From contig CAKREC010000004.1 of assembly GCA_934316925.1 (NCBI GenBank), positions 1 to 64,000 on the forward strand: a stretch of DNA of 64,000 nt. Reading direction: 5' to 3'. Origin of the DNA: an uncultured Eubacterium sp. Its GTDB lineage: Bacteria > Bacillota > Clostridia > Lachnospirales > Lachnospiraceae. Below the pieces are notes generated by a model, which saw nothing but the letters and a program-made list of their open reading frames with translations, was not told the DNA's origin and made no database searches. The position numbers and the translations under genes are program-made. Of the stretch, positions 38,197 through 48,800 are shown in pieces (positions within the stretch are counted from its first letter, which is position 1; the number at the start of each line of letters is the position of its first letter).

Positions 38197-38227
38197 CACT
38201 CTCAGATAGAATTCTGAGAGTGTTTTT
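38197..38227 (+). terminator. intrinsic terminator of the toxin-antitoxin unit
   Basis: A 10-bp perfect stem, CACTCTCAGA (38197-38206) with TCTGAGAGTG (38213-38222), 6-nt loop, then five T. Confidence 0.9.
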
Positions 38228-38282
38228 GATATAATTAGGGAATAAGGTCATTAATAGATAATTGCAGGAGGCAGCTGTTGTT

Positions 38283-39146
38283 ATGGGGCATTATAAAGAT
38301 ACATTTGTTCCGGGGTATGCATTGGTGCCGGAGGATGTATATTTTACAAACTGGAAAAATTATCATATGGAATATCATACGCACTCGCTGGGCGGGATCG
38401 AGTTTAACTATGTGATCCGTGGCGAGTGTGAATATTATATTGAGGACAAGGTGATTCCGCTGACCAAGAAAAATTTACTTGTGATTGACAGTAATCTGCC
38501 ACACAAGCTGGTTTTTACGTCAGAAGAACCTTGCCTGATCCTTGGCATGTCCTGTGGAGAATATCCGCTTCAGGCAGGATATGTCAGCATGGGAGATCTG
38601 ATGAAGGCGTATGCGGATGTAAAGTCATTTTTGATGCAATTTGAAGATTATACTTTAATTAAAGATGGTCACTCTTTTTTTGAAATTATAGAGGAGATAT
38701 GGAGTGAAGTGAGGGAAGAATGGAATCCTGCGTTCATACAGATGGAGTGCAATAAGCTGCTGGTGAAACTGGCGAGATATGTAGAAAATCAGGATTATCA
38801 GGCGAAAGAATATATCTCCCAGGCAAAATCATTTATGATCTATCATTATTTTGAAATTGATTCCGTGGAGGATATTGCCGCGGCAGTGGGGCTTCACAAG
38901 ATATATCTCCAAAGAATATTTAAACAACATACCGGTCAGACAATATGGAATTATCTGACGGATATCCGGTTGAAAAAGGCAGCGTCCTTTTTGGAGGCAT
39001 CGGATATACCGATTGGGGAGCTTGACCGTATGGTGGGGATTCATTCCCGTCAGTCGTTTTATCAGAACTTCAAAAAGTATTATCATATGTCGCCCAAAGA
39101 ATATCGGGGGAAATTTAAAAATGTAAAGAATAATAACTTGAAGTGA
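38283..39146 (+). CDS. AraC family transcriptional regulator with cupin sensor domain
   Basis: 287 residues. The N-terminal cupin (MEYHTHSLGGIEFNYVIRGE near 21-40) should bind a sugar or related ligand. The C-terminal pair of helix-turn-helix motifs (SVEDIAAAVGLHKIYLQRIF and PIGELDRMVGIHSRQSFYQN) ends in the family's YHMSPKEYR. ATG 38283 has GGAGG 11 nt upstream. It sits 99 nt upstream of the giant secreted glycosidase and is its most likely regulator. Confidence 0.92.
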   Translation: MGHYKDTFVPGYALVPEDVYFTNWKNYHMEYHTHSLGGIEFNYVIRGECEYYIEDKVIPLTKKNLLVIDSNLPHKLVFTSEEPCLILGMSCGEYPLQAGYVSMGDLMKAYADVKSFLMQFEDYTLIKDGHSFFEIIEEIWSEVREEWNPAFIQMECNKLLVKLARYVENQDYQAKEYISQAKSFMIYHYFEIDSVEDIAAAVGLHKIYLQRIFKQHTGQTIWNYLTDIRLKKAASFLEASDIPIGELDRMVGIHSRQSFYQNFKKYYHMSPKEYRGKFKNVKNNNLK

Positions 39147-39245
39147 ATGCAAAGTGTTATTTTAACAACTATTATAAAAGATATATTTTTGCTATAGTAT
39201 TCTCATCAATCGTATGCTAGTACAAATAAAAAAGGAGAGGATATT

Positions 39246-42200
39246 ATGCAAAAAATTGTAAAACGGGTTTTGTCAGCAGCGCTGGCGCTTGGCATGGCGA
39301 TTTCTATTTTGCCGGCAGGAAGTACCTCCGCGGCACAGACAAACCAGAAAGAGGTTGTTGTGCCACAGCCGTATTATGAATTTACTTTTGATGGGGAAGT
39401 AAAGGACGGAAAAGTGGAGAACGAGGGAACCAAGACCGGCGTTATGGCAACGATCAGTGGAAACGGCAATGGATTGGGCATTGTCCAGGATGATGAACGG
39501 GGGAACAAAGTTCTGAATCTGCCGGGAGGAGGACTGAACAAAGGTGCCTTGCTCCTACCGGAAAATATGTTTCAGGATGTAACAGAGGACGGATTTGCAT
39601 TTTCGTTCTGGATCAATATAGACAGTGGGGCAAGTCAGTACAGCAGAATTTTTTCTGCTACACCGGTGGCTCTGAACTCTGATAATGGTTCCAGTGGATG
39701 GAACGCACCGGAATTTACTTTTGTTGCAGGTCTGGAAGGTGCTGGAGATCTGGGAGCAGGAATGGCAGGATATCATACTTCGGTTATGCTTCCTGACAGG
39801 GCATCCCAGTTGAAACTTGTGTGGAAAAAGCAGTTTGCCAGAGGAAAATGGCAGCATGTGACAATTAGTGTATCAACCGATCACTATGATGTGTATTTGG
39901 ATGGGGAAAAAATAGGAATAACTTATGATCGAAATCAGAATGAACAGAAAATTCTCAACCGCTTATTTGAAAATGACGGAGAAATTTTAAAAAGTTTCAC
40001 GCATAATGCAATTGGCCGTTCTGTTTATTCGACCGACAATGATCTGAAAGCGAAAATCGATGAATTTCGATTCTACAATACGGCTTTGACAGAAGAACAG
40101 GCAAAAGCTGCTTATGACAGTTATGCTGTGCAGGAAGGGGTATTGCAGGAATTGCGGGATAAAATTGAAGAGGCGCAGCAAAAAAGTATCAGTTTTTATA
40201 CAAAAGAAACCTACGATAAACTGACAACAGCAGTGGCAAATGGAAAGAAAGGATTGGATAATCCGGTTACCGAGGCAAATGTAAAGCGTTTAATAGCAGA
40301 CATTGAAGATGCCATACAGGGACTTTGCTTTATTACAGGGGTGTCAGAGGACACCCAGTTTTCTGACAGTCAGTTGTCAGAAGAAACGGAAGAGGCAAAA
40401 GAACTGTTGAAAACCGGTGGTTTATCCACCGAAAGCGAAAAGGCGATAGAAGATGCTGTAGCTGCCGCTGAAAAAGTGCTGGGCGGAAAAGACCAGCAGG
40501 CAGTCGATAATGCACTCTTAGCGTTAAGGAAAGCCGTTGATGAGAAAGTTTATGAATCTGCTTTGCGGTTCAATATGGACCCGGCGGAGAAAAAAAGTGA
40601 AATATTTCACGGCTCTACAGGATTTTTGTATGGTGTGAGTGAGATAAATGTACCATCCTCCGATCTGTTAAGTGGAATTTCACCAAAGATTTTAGTACAA
40701 AAAGCAGCAGATGGTATGCAGCATCCTTCTGGTGACGGCTATCGCCTGACGCCATATCTGAAAGCTTGTGGTGTGGAAAATATTCAGATATATTTGCAGG
40801 ATTATTATCTGGAGTGGCCATATGAATCCAAAGGGATTGCGGATTATAATGAAAAAGTCAAGAAAATTGTGACCAAGATGGTAAAAAACCTGAGTGAAAA
40901 AGAGCTGGCACAGTACAGTTTTGTTATCTTCAATGAGCCGAACTCAATCTGGTATATGAACAATGTATCGGGAATGTGCAAAGACTGGTTGACGATATAT
41001 AAAACCATTAAGGGTATCAATCCGGCAATTCAGGTAGCAGGCCCTAACTTTTCCAGTTATGATGGATCGGCGTACAAGACGTTCTTCCAGTTTTGCCAGA
41101 AAAACAATTGTCTGCCGGAATATATTACATGGCATGAATTGAGCAAGGATAAACTGGAAAGCTTTTCTACCCATTGTAATCAGGTTAAAGAATATATTAA
41201 AACCTATTATAAAGATTCCGGTATCGAACCGACTATTTTCGTAAATGAAACGGTTAACTTTGATGATGTGGGAAATCCTGGTGCATTAGTGAACTGGCTG
41301 TCGATTTTTGATGAAGAAGATGTGTATGCATCCTTACCATACTGGGGTCTGGCGAATTCGATGAATGAACTTGCGGCAGATACCAACAAACCAAATGGGG
41401 CATGGTGGGTGTATAAGTGGTATGCGCAGATGACCGGTTCAAAGGCACCGCTGACCATGGAAAATATTGATGCCCCAAGTGCATATGGAAGATTGTATGG
41501 ACTGACAAGCTGCGATGAAGATGCAGAGACGATCTATACGCTGTTTGGAGGACAGAAAGGGAAACAAAGAATTAAGCTGGAAAATATTCGTTCTACCAAA
41601 ACATTTGCAGGAGCAGATAAAGCACATGTAAAAATTTACAGTACAAAATATACCGGACATCATGGATTTGCAGAGGAAACACCTGTAGTATTTGAGGGGA
41701 ATCTGGACTTTACAGGAGATGATCTGTCCTTTGCCATTCCGGATGCGGAACTGATGGATGCCTATTTTGCCATTATTACACCGGCAACAGAGGAGAAAAC
41801 GATTACACAAAGTGATTACAGTAAAAACTGGCAACAGACATATGAGGCAGAAGATGCCGAACTGATCGGAGGAGCAGAGGCATTTACGAAAACCGGTGGA
41901 GCAGATCTGGCTCGCTCTAACCGCGCAGAAGTTGGCGGAATGAATAGTGAAAAAGACGGTGTTAAATTTACTGTTGATGTACCAAAGACAGGCAAGTACC
42001 GGCTTAATATTTATTACAGCAATCAGGCACCACAGGTAAATCCTTTGACATTACAATATGTCAACTCGGGTGGACAGAACCGCGCAATCGGAGCACTTAG
42101 CAGACATACACTTTCTGTTGACGGAAAGAAATCACAGGAAATTGTATATGATTCAACTGTTAAATGGGGATATTACAATTATAAATCGGTATATCTGGAT

Positions 42201-43865
42201 CTGGAAGCGGGAGAACATAAGATCACATTGATGTATAAAGGTGAAGATCAGAGCAAAAAAGATGTAAATTCCATGCTGTGTGCGCTGCTGGACAAAATTG
42301 ACCTCACCTATATGCAGCAGGATAAGGCTGAGATTAATATTGAGCCGGAGGAACTGGCGGGCAGTCATAAAAACTTTTCCTTCTCGCAGGATGGCAGCTA
42401 CACCGGTGCGGGCAAGGTGACAGGAAATGGAGATTTTGATTTTTATGTAACAGTACCGCGGGATGGCTTTTACTCCTTTAGCTCGAAAGGAAGCGGGGCA
42501 GCAGTCCTTTCCAAGAGAAGAGTAAACTATGCATCCGATGCAAAGGCAGAATCAGATGTTACGCTGGACTGGTTAAAATTGTATGATGTGACACTGGGAA
42601 CAGAAAATGCTGGCATGGTTTATCTCACGGCAGGAGTAAACCGGCTGTGTCTGACCGGTCAGAATATGGTATTAGACCGTCTGACATTGAAAGAAGTGAC
42701 CGAAGCAACACAGGGAAATTCACTGGAAATCGAAGCAGAGAATTGTCAGTTGTCCGGTAACGATACAAAAGACGGATATCAGTATCAGACAGGAAGCGCA
42801 GCGACCCCTACGGTTACTTCCAACCAATATGCTTCTGGTGGAAAAGTGGTAGAAGGATTCCGCGGCGGCAAGAACAATGCACTGTCCTTTACGGTAAATG
42901 TGCCGGAGGCAGGGGATTACAAGTGTTCGATCAATTATGCGAATAATGAACCGGCACCTGTGATGAAAACGCAAAGTGGAAGCAATTATGTGCATCCTTA
43001 TAATACCGATCTGGTAGAGCGCTATATGCAGATCACCGTGAATCAGGGAACCGCGCAGACCGTGTATTTTAAAAACACATTCTGCTGGGATACGTTTAAA
43101 AACGTAGTGGTTGACCTAAAACTGCAAAAAGGAAATAACATCATTACGTTTACCAATGATAATTCGTACAAATTCAGTACGCTGCAGGATGATTTTACAC
43201 CGAGATTGGATAAATTTATCATTACACCGGCGAAGACAACAGAAATGTCAACGCAAATGTATGTGACAAAACCATCGGTGGCTGAGGAGGATAAACAGAC
43301 ATCACCATCCAGTAGTGTAACAGAAAAGAAGACAAATAAAATCACAGGAGCAGCTTCTCAAATAAAGAAAACCTGGGGAAGTAAAGCATTTACTTTAAAT
43401 GCCAAAGCAGAAGGCACGATCACGTATAAGTCGTTAAACAAAAACGTGGTTACCGTAAATGCCAAAACAGGTAAAGTAAAAATCAAGGGATGCGGAAAAG
43501 CCGTTATTGTGATAACTGCATCAGGAAATGATCAGTATCAGGCAGCAACAAAGAAAATTACAATTACGATCGTTCCGAAGAAACAGAAAATCAAAAGTCT
43601 GAAATTGTCCGGTAAAAACAAGTTGACCGTAAAGTGGCAAAAGGATAAAAAGGCAACCGGTTATCAGATTTCGTACTCGGATCATAAAAAGATGAAGAAA
43701 GCAAAAACAATCTGGGTAAAGAAAAACCAGACTTCTGCTGTCCTCAAAAAATTGAAAGCGGGCAGAACATATTATGTGAAAGTTCGTTCTTATAAGAAAT
43801 CCGGAAAAACAAAAGTTTATGGAAGCTATAGTAAGGTAAAGAAGAAAAAACTGCTTGAAAAATAA
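39246..43865 (+). CDS. secreted multi-domain glycoside hydrolase (GH39-like) with LamG, CBM, Ig-like and Fn3 modules
   Basis: 1539 residues. A signal peptide (to about 30) is followed by a LamG-type domain (about 45-290), helical FIVAR-like segments (about 295-435) and a clan GH-A barrel (about 445-830) in which Glu564 (FNEPNS) fits the acid/base and Glu668 (FVNETV) the nucleophile. Then come a CBM6/35-like domain (about 863-1020, YEAEDAELIGGA), a beta-sandwich (about 1025-1150), a second CBM-like domain (about 1158-1325, EIEAENCQLSG), an Ig-like domain (about 1363-1440) and a C-terminal Fn3-like domain rich in lysine (about 1443-1535). Probable extracellular plant-polysaccharide enzyme; exact family and substrate are inferred. 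Regulated by the adjacent AraC protein, by position. Confidence 0.85.
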   Translation: MQKIVKRVLSAALALGMAISILPAGSTSAAQTNQKEVVVPQPYYEFTFDGEVKDGKVENEGTKTGVMATISGNGNGLGIVQDDERGNKVLNLPGGGLNKGALLLPENMFQDVTEDGFAFSFWINIDSGASQYSRIFSATPVALNSDNGSSGWNAPEFTFVAGLEGAGDLGAGMAGYHTSVMLPDRASQLKLVWKKQFARGKWQHVTISVSTDHYDVYLDGEKIGITYDRNQNEQKILNRLFENDGEILKSFTHNAIGRSVYSTDNDLKAKIDEFRFYNTALTEEQAKAAYDSYAVQEGVLQELRDKIEEAQQKSISFYTKETYDKLTTAVANGKKGLDNPVTEANVKRLIADIEDAIQGLCFITGVSEDTQFSDSQLSEETEEAKELLKTGGLSTESEKAIEDAVAAAEKVLGGKDQQAVDNALLALRKAVDEKVYESALRFNMDPAEKKSEIFHGSTGFLYGVSEINVPSSDLLSGISPKILVQKAADGMQHPSGDGYRLTPYLKACGVENIQIYLQDYYLEWPYESKGIADYNEKVKKIVTKMVKNLSEKELAQYSFVIFNEPNSIWYMNNVSGMCKDWLTIYKTIKGINPAIQVAGPNFSSYDGSAYKTFFQFCQKNNCLPEYITWHELSKDKLESFSTHCNQVKEYIKTYYKDSGIEPTIFVNETVNFDDVGNPGALVNWLSIFDEEDVYASLPYWGLANSMNELAADTNKPNGAWWVYKWYAQMTGSKAPLTMENIDAPSAYGRLYGLTSCDEDAETIYTLFGGQKGKQRIKLENIRSTKTFAGADKAHVKIYSTKYTGHHGFAEETPVVFEGNLDFTGDDLSFAIPDAELMDAYFAIITPATEEKTITQSDYSKNWQQTYEAEDAELIGGAEAFTKTGGADLARSNRAEVGGMNSEKDGVKFTVDVPKTGKYRLNIYYSNQAPQVNPLTLQYVNSGGQNRAIGALSRHTLSVDGKKSQEIVYDSTVKWGYYNYKSVYLDLEAGEHKITLMYKGEDQSKKDVNSMLCALLDKIDLTYMQQDKAEINIEPEELAGSHKNFSFSQDGSYTGAGKVTGNGDFDFYVTVPRDGFYSFSSKGSGAAVLSKRRVNYASDAKAESDVTLDWLKLYDVTLGTENAGMVYLTAGVNRLCLTGQNMVLDRLTLKEVTEATQGNSLEIEAENCQLSGNDTKDGYQYQTGSAATPTVTSNQYASGGKVVEGFRGGKNNALSFTVNVPEAGDYKCSINYANNEPAPVMKTQSGSNYVHPYNTDLVERYMQITVNQGTAQTVYFKNTFCWDTFKNVVVDLKLQKGNNIITFTNDNSYKFSTLQDDFTPRLDKFIITPAKTTEMSTQMYVTKPSVAEEDKQTSPSSSVTEKKTNKITGAASQIKKTWGSKAFTLNAKAEGTITYKSLNKNVVTVNAKTGKVKIKGCGKAVIVITASGNDQYQAATKKITITIVPKKQKIKSLKLSGKNKLTVKWQKDKKATGYQISYSDHKKMKKAKTIWVKKNQTSAVLKKLKAGRTYYVKVRSYKKSGKTKVYGSYSKVKKKKLLEK

Positions 43866-43896
43866 GCTGCAGAATTGATAATACTGCTCAGAGAAA

Positions 43897-43958
43897 GGCA
43901 GGTGAATGATATGAACAACTTAACAAACCAAGCTGGAAACATATATCATTCATCTGCC
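43897..43958. repeat. inverted repeat enclosing a tiny ORF
   Basis: Arms 43897-43913 (GGCAGGTGAATGATATG) and 43940-43958 are inverted copies except for one mismatch and a 2-nt bulge, 26 nt apart. An 18-codon ORF (43911-43967, MNNLTNQAGNIYHSSAIG) starts in the left arm with AAAGGCAGG upstream. No T-run follows. It may be an RNA structure over a start codon or a small mobile-element remnant. Confidence 0.45.
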
Positions 43959-44000
43959 ATTGGGTAGTTTGTGAAACGAAAAGTTCATAATATGATAAAT

Positions 44001-44039
44001 ATAACATGTTTTCAGTAGGAAGACATGTTATATTTTTTT
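44001..44039 (+). terminator. intrinsic terminator upstream of the GNAT gene
   Basis: A 9-bp perfect but AT-rich stem, ATAACATGT (44001-44009) with ACATGTTAT (44023-44031), is followed by seven T (44033-44039). It probably ends transcription from the glycosidase gene, 18 nt before the GNAT start. Confidence 0.6.
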
Positions 44040-44056
44040 ATAAGGAGAAAGATATT

Positions 44057-44539
44057 ATGAACAGAAATTATGAACCCGCGGAGAATGTGCCTGAAGACAT
44101 AGAAGTGTTATTTCCTATGTGGAAGAAGTATATGGTTGAAATTGGCGAGGAAGAATCGGAGGAAGACTTGCGGAATGGCTTGATTTCGCGCATTCATATT
44201 GCAAACTCAAATGAAAACATATATTTCGATGTGATATGGAGTGGGAATCAAGCTGTCGGATTTGCCTTTTATTCTGTAGACGGAGGCATTAAAGGAGTAA
44301 TACCACCGGACTATGGTTATATTATGGAGTTTTATGTGGAGAACAGATGGAGAGGAAGCGGTGTAGGAACCGGCTGTGTAAAGCATGTATGTGAACAGTT
44401 ACATAAAGAGGGCTGCGAAAAAATATATTTAACTGCAGTACCGGAAAGTGAATGCTTTTGGGAAAAGAGTGGGTTTGTAAAAACAGATTTGTGTGATCCC
44501 GATAATGGGTTAAATATTTGGATAAAGAATAGCCTTTAG
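44057..44539 (+). CDS. GNAT family N-acetyltransferase
   Basis: 160 residues. The acetyl-CoA-binding segment is MEFYVENRWRGSGVGTGCVK (near 96-115), with the usual beta-bulge and R-x-x-G-x-G/A core, followed by KIYLTAVPESECFWEKSGF. ATG 44057 has AAGGAGAAAG upstream; an in-frame ATG at 44006 lies within the terminator. Substrate unknown. Confidence 0.85.
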   Translation: MNRNYEPAENVPEDIEVLFPMWKKYMVEIGEEESEEDLRNGLISRIHIANSNENIYFDVIWSGNQAVGFAFYSVDGGIKGVIPPDYGYIMEFYVENRWRGSGVGTGCVKHVCEQLHKEGCEKIYLTAVPESECFWEKSGFVKTDLCDPDNGLNIWIKNSL

Positions 44540-44559
44540 ATCGCGGATTCGTAGAATTT

Positions 44560-44585
44560 AAAAGGAGCCGGATCTCTCCGGCTCC
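44560..44585 (-). terminator. intrinsic terminator of the Abi gene
   Basis: A 9-bp G/C-rich stem (GGAGCCGGA / TCCGGCTCC, 44564-44585), 4-nt loop, is followed on the minus strand by TTTT. It could also act on the GNAT transcript, but the + side lacks T. A second hairpin, GTATGTGT/ACACATAC, lies at 44591-44612. Confidence 0.7.
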
Positions 44586-44661
44586 TCCAAGTATGTGTCC
44601 GCAAACACATACCCCAATTGCTATCTATAATATACTATAAGTGAGCAAAATATACAAGTGA

Positions 44662-45651
44662 TTAAATAGAATTTTTTAATACTGACATACGAGAATCTAA
44701 ATCAGGATGAATGGTAATAGCTGAAACATTAGGGTTGACTGAACTTAGATACTTATTTGTAATTTTTTCGAATTCTCGTATAAATGTTTTGATTTCTGTT
44801 TTGGAAACTCTTAATAGCTTTAAATAGTAACAGATAAGTATGATATAGTCACCAATCGTTTTAAAATTGATATAAGGCAGTCTCATTTCGAACATCAGAC
44901 ATTGCTTCATTGGTCTGGAAGGATCCATTTTTCTAAAACGGGTATCATAGACGATATCGTTATGAGCAATGGCGTTACGCAAATCTTTTAAGGCATATAC
45001 ATATTTATAAACCAACTCACGATATGTATCACTGGAAAGATTTATACCGATTGCTCGTGATATTTTTTCTCTCATATTTATTGTTAAGCAAGAAAGAAGA
45101 TACCCGAAATCACCCATAGTCAATATCTCAAAAATTGCCCAAATAGGTACTTCATTATAATTTACATTGTTATAGAAATGTGTAATTTTGGGGTTGTTCT
45201 TTCTATATGCAGCCGCAATTGAATTTTGGATAGAACCTTGCAGGTTGAGTTTATTATTCTGGTATTTCTTTTTGATGTCATTTGGTGTATTGGCTGGGGC
45301 ATTCTTGTAACTGCTGACTACCTTGTCATACATTTCATATATACTGCTTGAGCCAATTTCAGCCATAATTGTATTTAAAGCAATATTTTTTAATGCTGTT
45401 TCAATAAACATCATTTTACCATACAAAAGTGATTTAAGTTTTGTATCATATTGTATTGTTGAATAAATTTCGTTGTATGAGGTAAAAGGAAGCTGATTTG
45501 AAGAAGAAACAAAAAAGCGGTATCCTTTGTAACCATGAAAATATCCGGTATTAATTAACTGTTGCTTTTGTGAGCTGCCAGAAATAGCAATTCCATTATT
45601 TCTGAGGTGTCTCATCAAACCGTCTGTTGATTTATAATCTGTGTTTGCCAT
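44662..45651 (-). CDS. Abi_2 family (AbiD/AbiF-like) abortive-infection protein with HEPN motif
   Basis: 329 residues on the minus strand. The N-terminal pattern (LMRHLRNNGIAISGSSQKQQ, INTGYFHGYKGYRFF) and the long helical body follow the Abi_2 family. RNAIAH (about residues 225-230) is the R-x4-6-H catalytic motif of HEPN ribonucleases, so RNA cleavage that halts phage growth is the likely activity. TTAGGAGA precedes the ATG. It stands alone, with its own promoter and terminator. Confidence 0.85.
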   Translation of the reverse strand: MANTDYKSTDGLMRHLRNNGIAISGSSQKQQLINTGYFHGYKGYRFFVSSSNQLPFTSYNEIYSTIQYDTKLKSLLYGKMMFIETALKNIALNTIMAEIGSSSIYEMYDKVVSSYKNAPANTPNDIKKKYQNNKLNLQGSIQNSIAAAYRKNNPKITHFYNNVNYNEVPIWAIFEILTMGDFGYLLSCLTINMREKISRAIGINLSSDTYRELVYKYVYALKDLRNAIAHNDIVYDTRFRKMDPSRPMKQCLMFEMRLPYINFKTIGDYIILICYYLKLLRVSKTEIKTFIREFEKITNKYLSSVNPNVSAITIHPDLDSRMSVLKNSI

Positions 45652-45680
45652 AATATCTCCTAAGCTATAATACTGTAGTA

Positions 45681-45709
45681 AGTATAATACAACTTAACGT
45701 TATGAACAA
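45681..45709 (-). promoter_or_regulatory. promoter of the Abi gene
   Basis: On the minus strand, TTGTTC (45709-45704), 17 nt, TATACT (45686-45681), about 30 nt before the start codon. Confidence 0.6.
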
Positions 45710-45737
45710 GTTATAACATTTATATCTGTTATTTTTC

Positions 45738-45766
45738 TTGCTGACATAAAGCGGCTATAGTATGAT
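45738..45766 (+). promoter_or_regulatory. promoter of the M4 peptidase fusion gene
   Basis: TTGCTG (45738-45743), 17 nt, TATGAT (45761-45766), about 50 nt before the ATG; divergent from the Abi promoter. Confidence 0.6.
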
Positions 45767-45817
45767 AGAAACAAGTAGTTACCGTCACAATGATGAAAAA
45801 TGGAAAGGGGACAATGT

Positions 45818-48800
45818 ATGAATAAGAAACAAGCAATCAGTATGATCATGGTACTGGCACTTCTACTGGGACAAGTTACCATGGCTTCACCGGATGCTAT
45901 GGCAAAGAGCAAAAAGATCCGGCTGAACAAAAAGACCGCAACGATCACGGTAGGGAAAACCGTGAAACTCAAACTGCGGAACACAAAGAAAAAGGCTGTG
46001 TGGAAATCTAGCAACAAAAAGATTGCTACAGTATCCAAAAAAGGGATTGTAAAAGCGAAAAAAGCAGGAAAAGTAACGATTACGGCAAAGGTAAACAAGA
46101 AAAAGTATACTTGTCGGGTCACTGTTAAGAAAAAGCAAAATAAGACAAAGAGCCAGACGGCAGCACCGAAGACAACGCAGGTGCCACAGATCGGGCAGGT
46201 GGCAAAAGGAACGGCTACTCCTCGGCCGACTCTTTCACCGGAACCGACGCAGCCGGCGACAGAAACACCAAAACCGACGATTGTTCCGACACCAGATGTC
46301 AAAGAGGTGACGATTGAGCAGATCACGGAATGGAATAAGGACAACGAAGCGTTTGATGTTGTGCGCCATGAAGATGGTAAGGTGTCCTTTATTAGTGGAC
46401 AGGTTTACAATAAACCGGTAACCAGTGAAAAAGAAGCCTATCAGGCAGTAGCTGCGCTGAAAGGGGTAGAAAAATCCGAAGATATTGATGTGAGTTTTTT
46501 GCAAAAAGACACGGACTCCAACGGAGATATTTATTATCGGTTTAATCAGATCGTAAGCGGATATCTGCTCCCGAACTGTGGTGTCGTATTAGCGACAGAT
46601 GCAAAAGGAAATACGATTTCATATTCCAGCAGTCTGTACTCGGATGTGAAAGGCCTGGAAGTACCGAAGATGATCGAGGCAGATGCCGCGGTAGAAGCCG
46701 TGAAAGCGATCGATCCGGACTTTATCAAAGATAATCTGACGGAGCCGTATATTGAGAACGCTGACGACGCAGACGGGGCCAGACTGGTCTGGGCTGTGAT
46801 CGGAAAAAATCCGGCATATTTAGAAGATGAAAACGAATATCCTTATTTAAAATATGCCATTGATGCGTATACAGGACAGTACCTGTTTTCCACAGGCATT
46901 CCGTATGTGGGAAACCTGACGACCGAAGAGGCGATGGGAAATTCCAATGTATTTCGCAGTGTGAAAACGCAGGAAATGGAGTTTACCGACGCATCCGGAG
47001 AAACAGTCAAATTACCGGTAGCAAAGTATGACGATACGCATTATTTTGTGGTCGATACGAAAAGAAAGATCATGACATATGATTACATTGATGATGAGGA
47101 TGGCGTGCTGCATCGGTACTTAAAATTATTTGAGAAACCGGAAGAACTGTCTCCAAATTTTGTTTCCGCCATTCACAATATCATGAAAATCTATGATTAC
47201 TATGGTGAGATGGGGTACAAGTCGACCGATGGAAAAGGAAGAAACAGCATCAGCCTTTATCTTGGCTATCGAAGCAATGGAGAAGAGATTGACAATGCCG
47301 CATTTTTTACCTCGATCGGCAATGAATCGCGATTTGTATTTGCGGATTATAAGTCAGAGGCAATCTTAGACACGGCGGCGCATGAGTATGGTCATGCGAT
47401 TCAGGCCAATTTTGCAAAGGGAATGGAATATTCCGGAATATCCGGTGCGATCATGGAGTCATATGCGGATATTGTAGGCAATCTTCTGGAAATGAATGTT
47501 CTGGATGACAGTCAGTGCGACAAGGATAAATGGTCAATCGGAGAAAGTGGTCCGTCCCGGGAAGGTGCCTGCCGCATCATGGGAGATCCGCATGCCGTAG
47601 ACCAGCCGGAATATGTAGGAGATATGTTCTGGGTTTCCAACCGGTATCTTTCCTCTCTTTGGAATGATAACTCCGGAGTTCATACTAACTCTGCGGTTTT
47701 AAATTATATTTGTTATTCCTTGTTTAAGAATAAAAAACAGAACTTCAAGTATGCAGATTATTTGAAAATATGGTTCAATACAGCTTATGTAACAATGAAT
47801 ACAACGGATTATAAAGACTATCAGGCGTATGTCAAATACAGTATGCGGCGCAGCCGGAATTCTAATGACCTGAACGCGGTAGATGAGGTCTTTAACGAGG
47901 CAAATATTTCGAAAACCAATGAAACAGAGTGGGATTATGACCGGAAAGAAGGCTGCGAATATATACAGTTAGATGCCTCTGAATGTAAGGAAAATGAATT
48001 TCTGGCAGCGAATGTTCAGTGGACTGACGCAGATGGAAAAGCCCATGTCGTATACGCCAGCAGTCAGGGAGACAATCTCATTGCTATGGTTCCTGTTAAT
48101 ACGGACTACACCATTTTATACGGTCTCATTTCCAAGGAGGATCCTGAACTCGATTATATGGCAGAGCAGAGAAATGTGACAGTCAAGGAAAGCACCGTGA
48201 CGGATATGTTTAAGCGTGATGAGGTGATGCCAAGCTATCGTTATGATGCAGCCTGGGCATACCGGCCTTCTGCGCGGGAGATGGACGAAGAAACATATGC
48301 CGATGTATTTTTCCTGAATCCAACGGCAGTACAGGGATCAAAGACAGAATTGAATATGGATGTGTACGATGTGGACGTCCGCCAAGAGTTCTTATCGGCA
48401 GTGGACAGGGAAAAGGAAATTTACAATAAGACGATACAGACCGAAGAAGATCAGGGCGGAACTTATACACATTTCTATGCTCCATATTACCGTCAGCAGA
48501 CCGAAGAAGGGGTACAGCAGACCGGGGCAACAAAAGAAAAGTGTAAAACAGTTGCTTTAAATGATGTAAAAAGGGCATTCCAGAAATTTATGGATCTACA
48601 TAAGTCAGGAACGCCGATCATTCTTGCCGGTTTTTCCCAGGGATCGGAACTGATCAAAGAACTTTTGACGATTTATCAGGATGACAAAGACTTTATGGAT
48701 GATTATGTGGCGTCCTACGCCCTTGGCTGGAACTTCAGCGACGAATTTCTGCAGGAGAATCCGGACATCAAAATGGCGCAGGCTGAAGATGATCTGGGCG

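Noticed and set aside
43897..43958. Inverted repeat as the terminator of the glycosidase gene
   Set aside because: No T-run follows the right arm; the hairpin at 44001-44039 with seven T is the better terminator.
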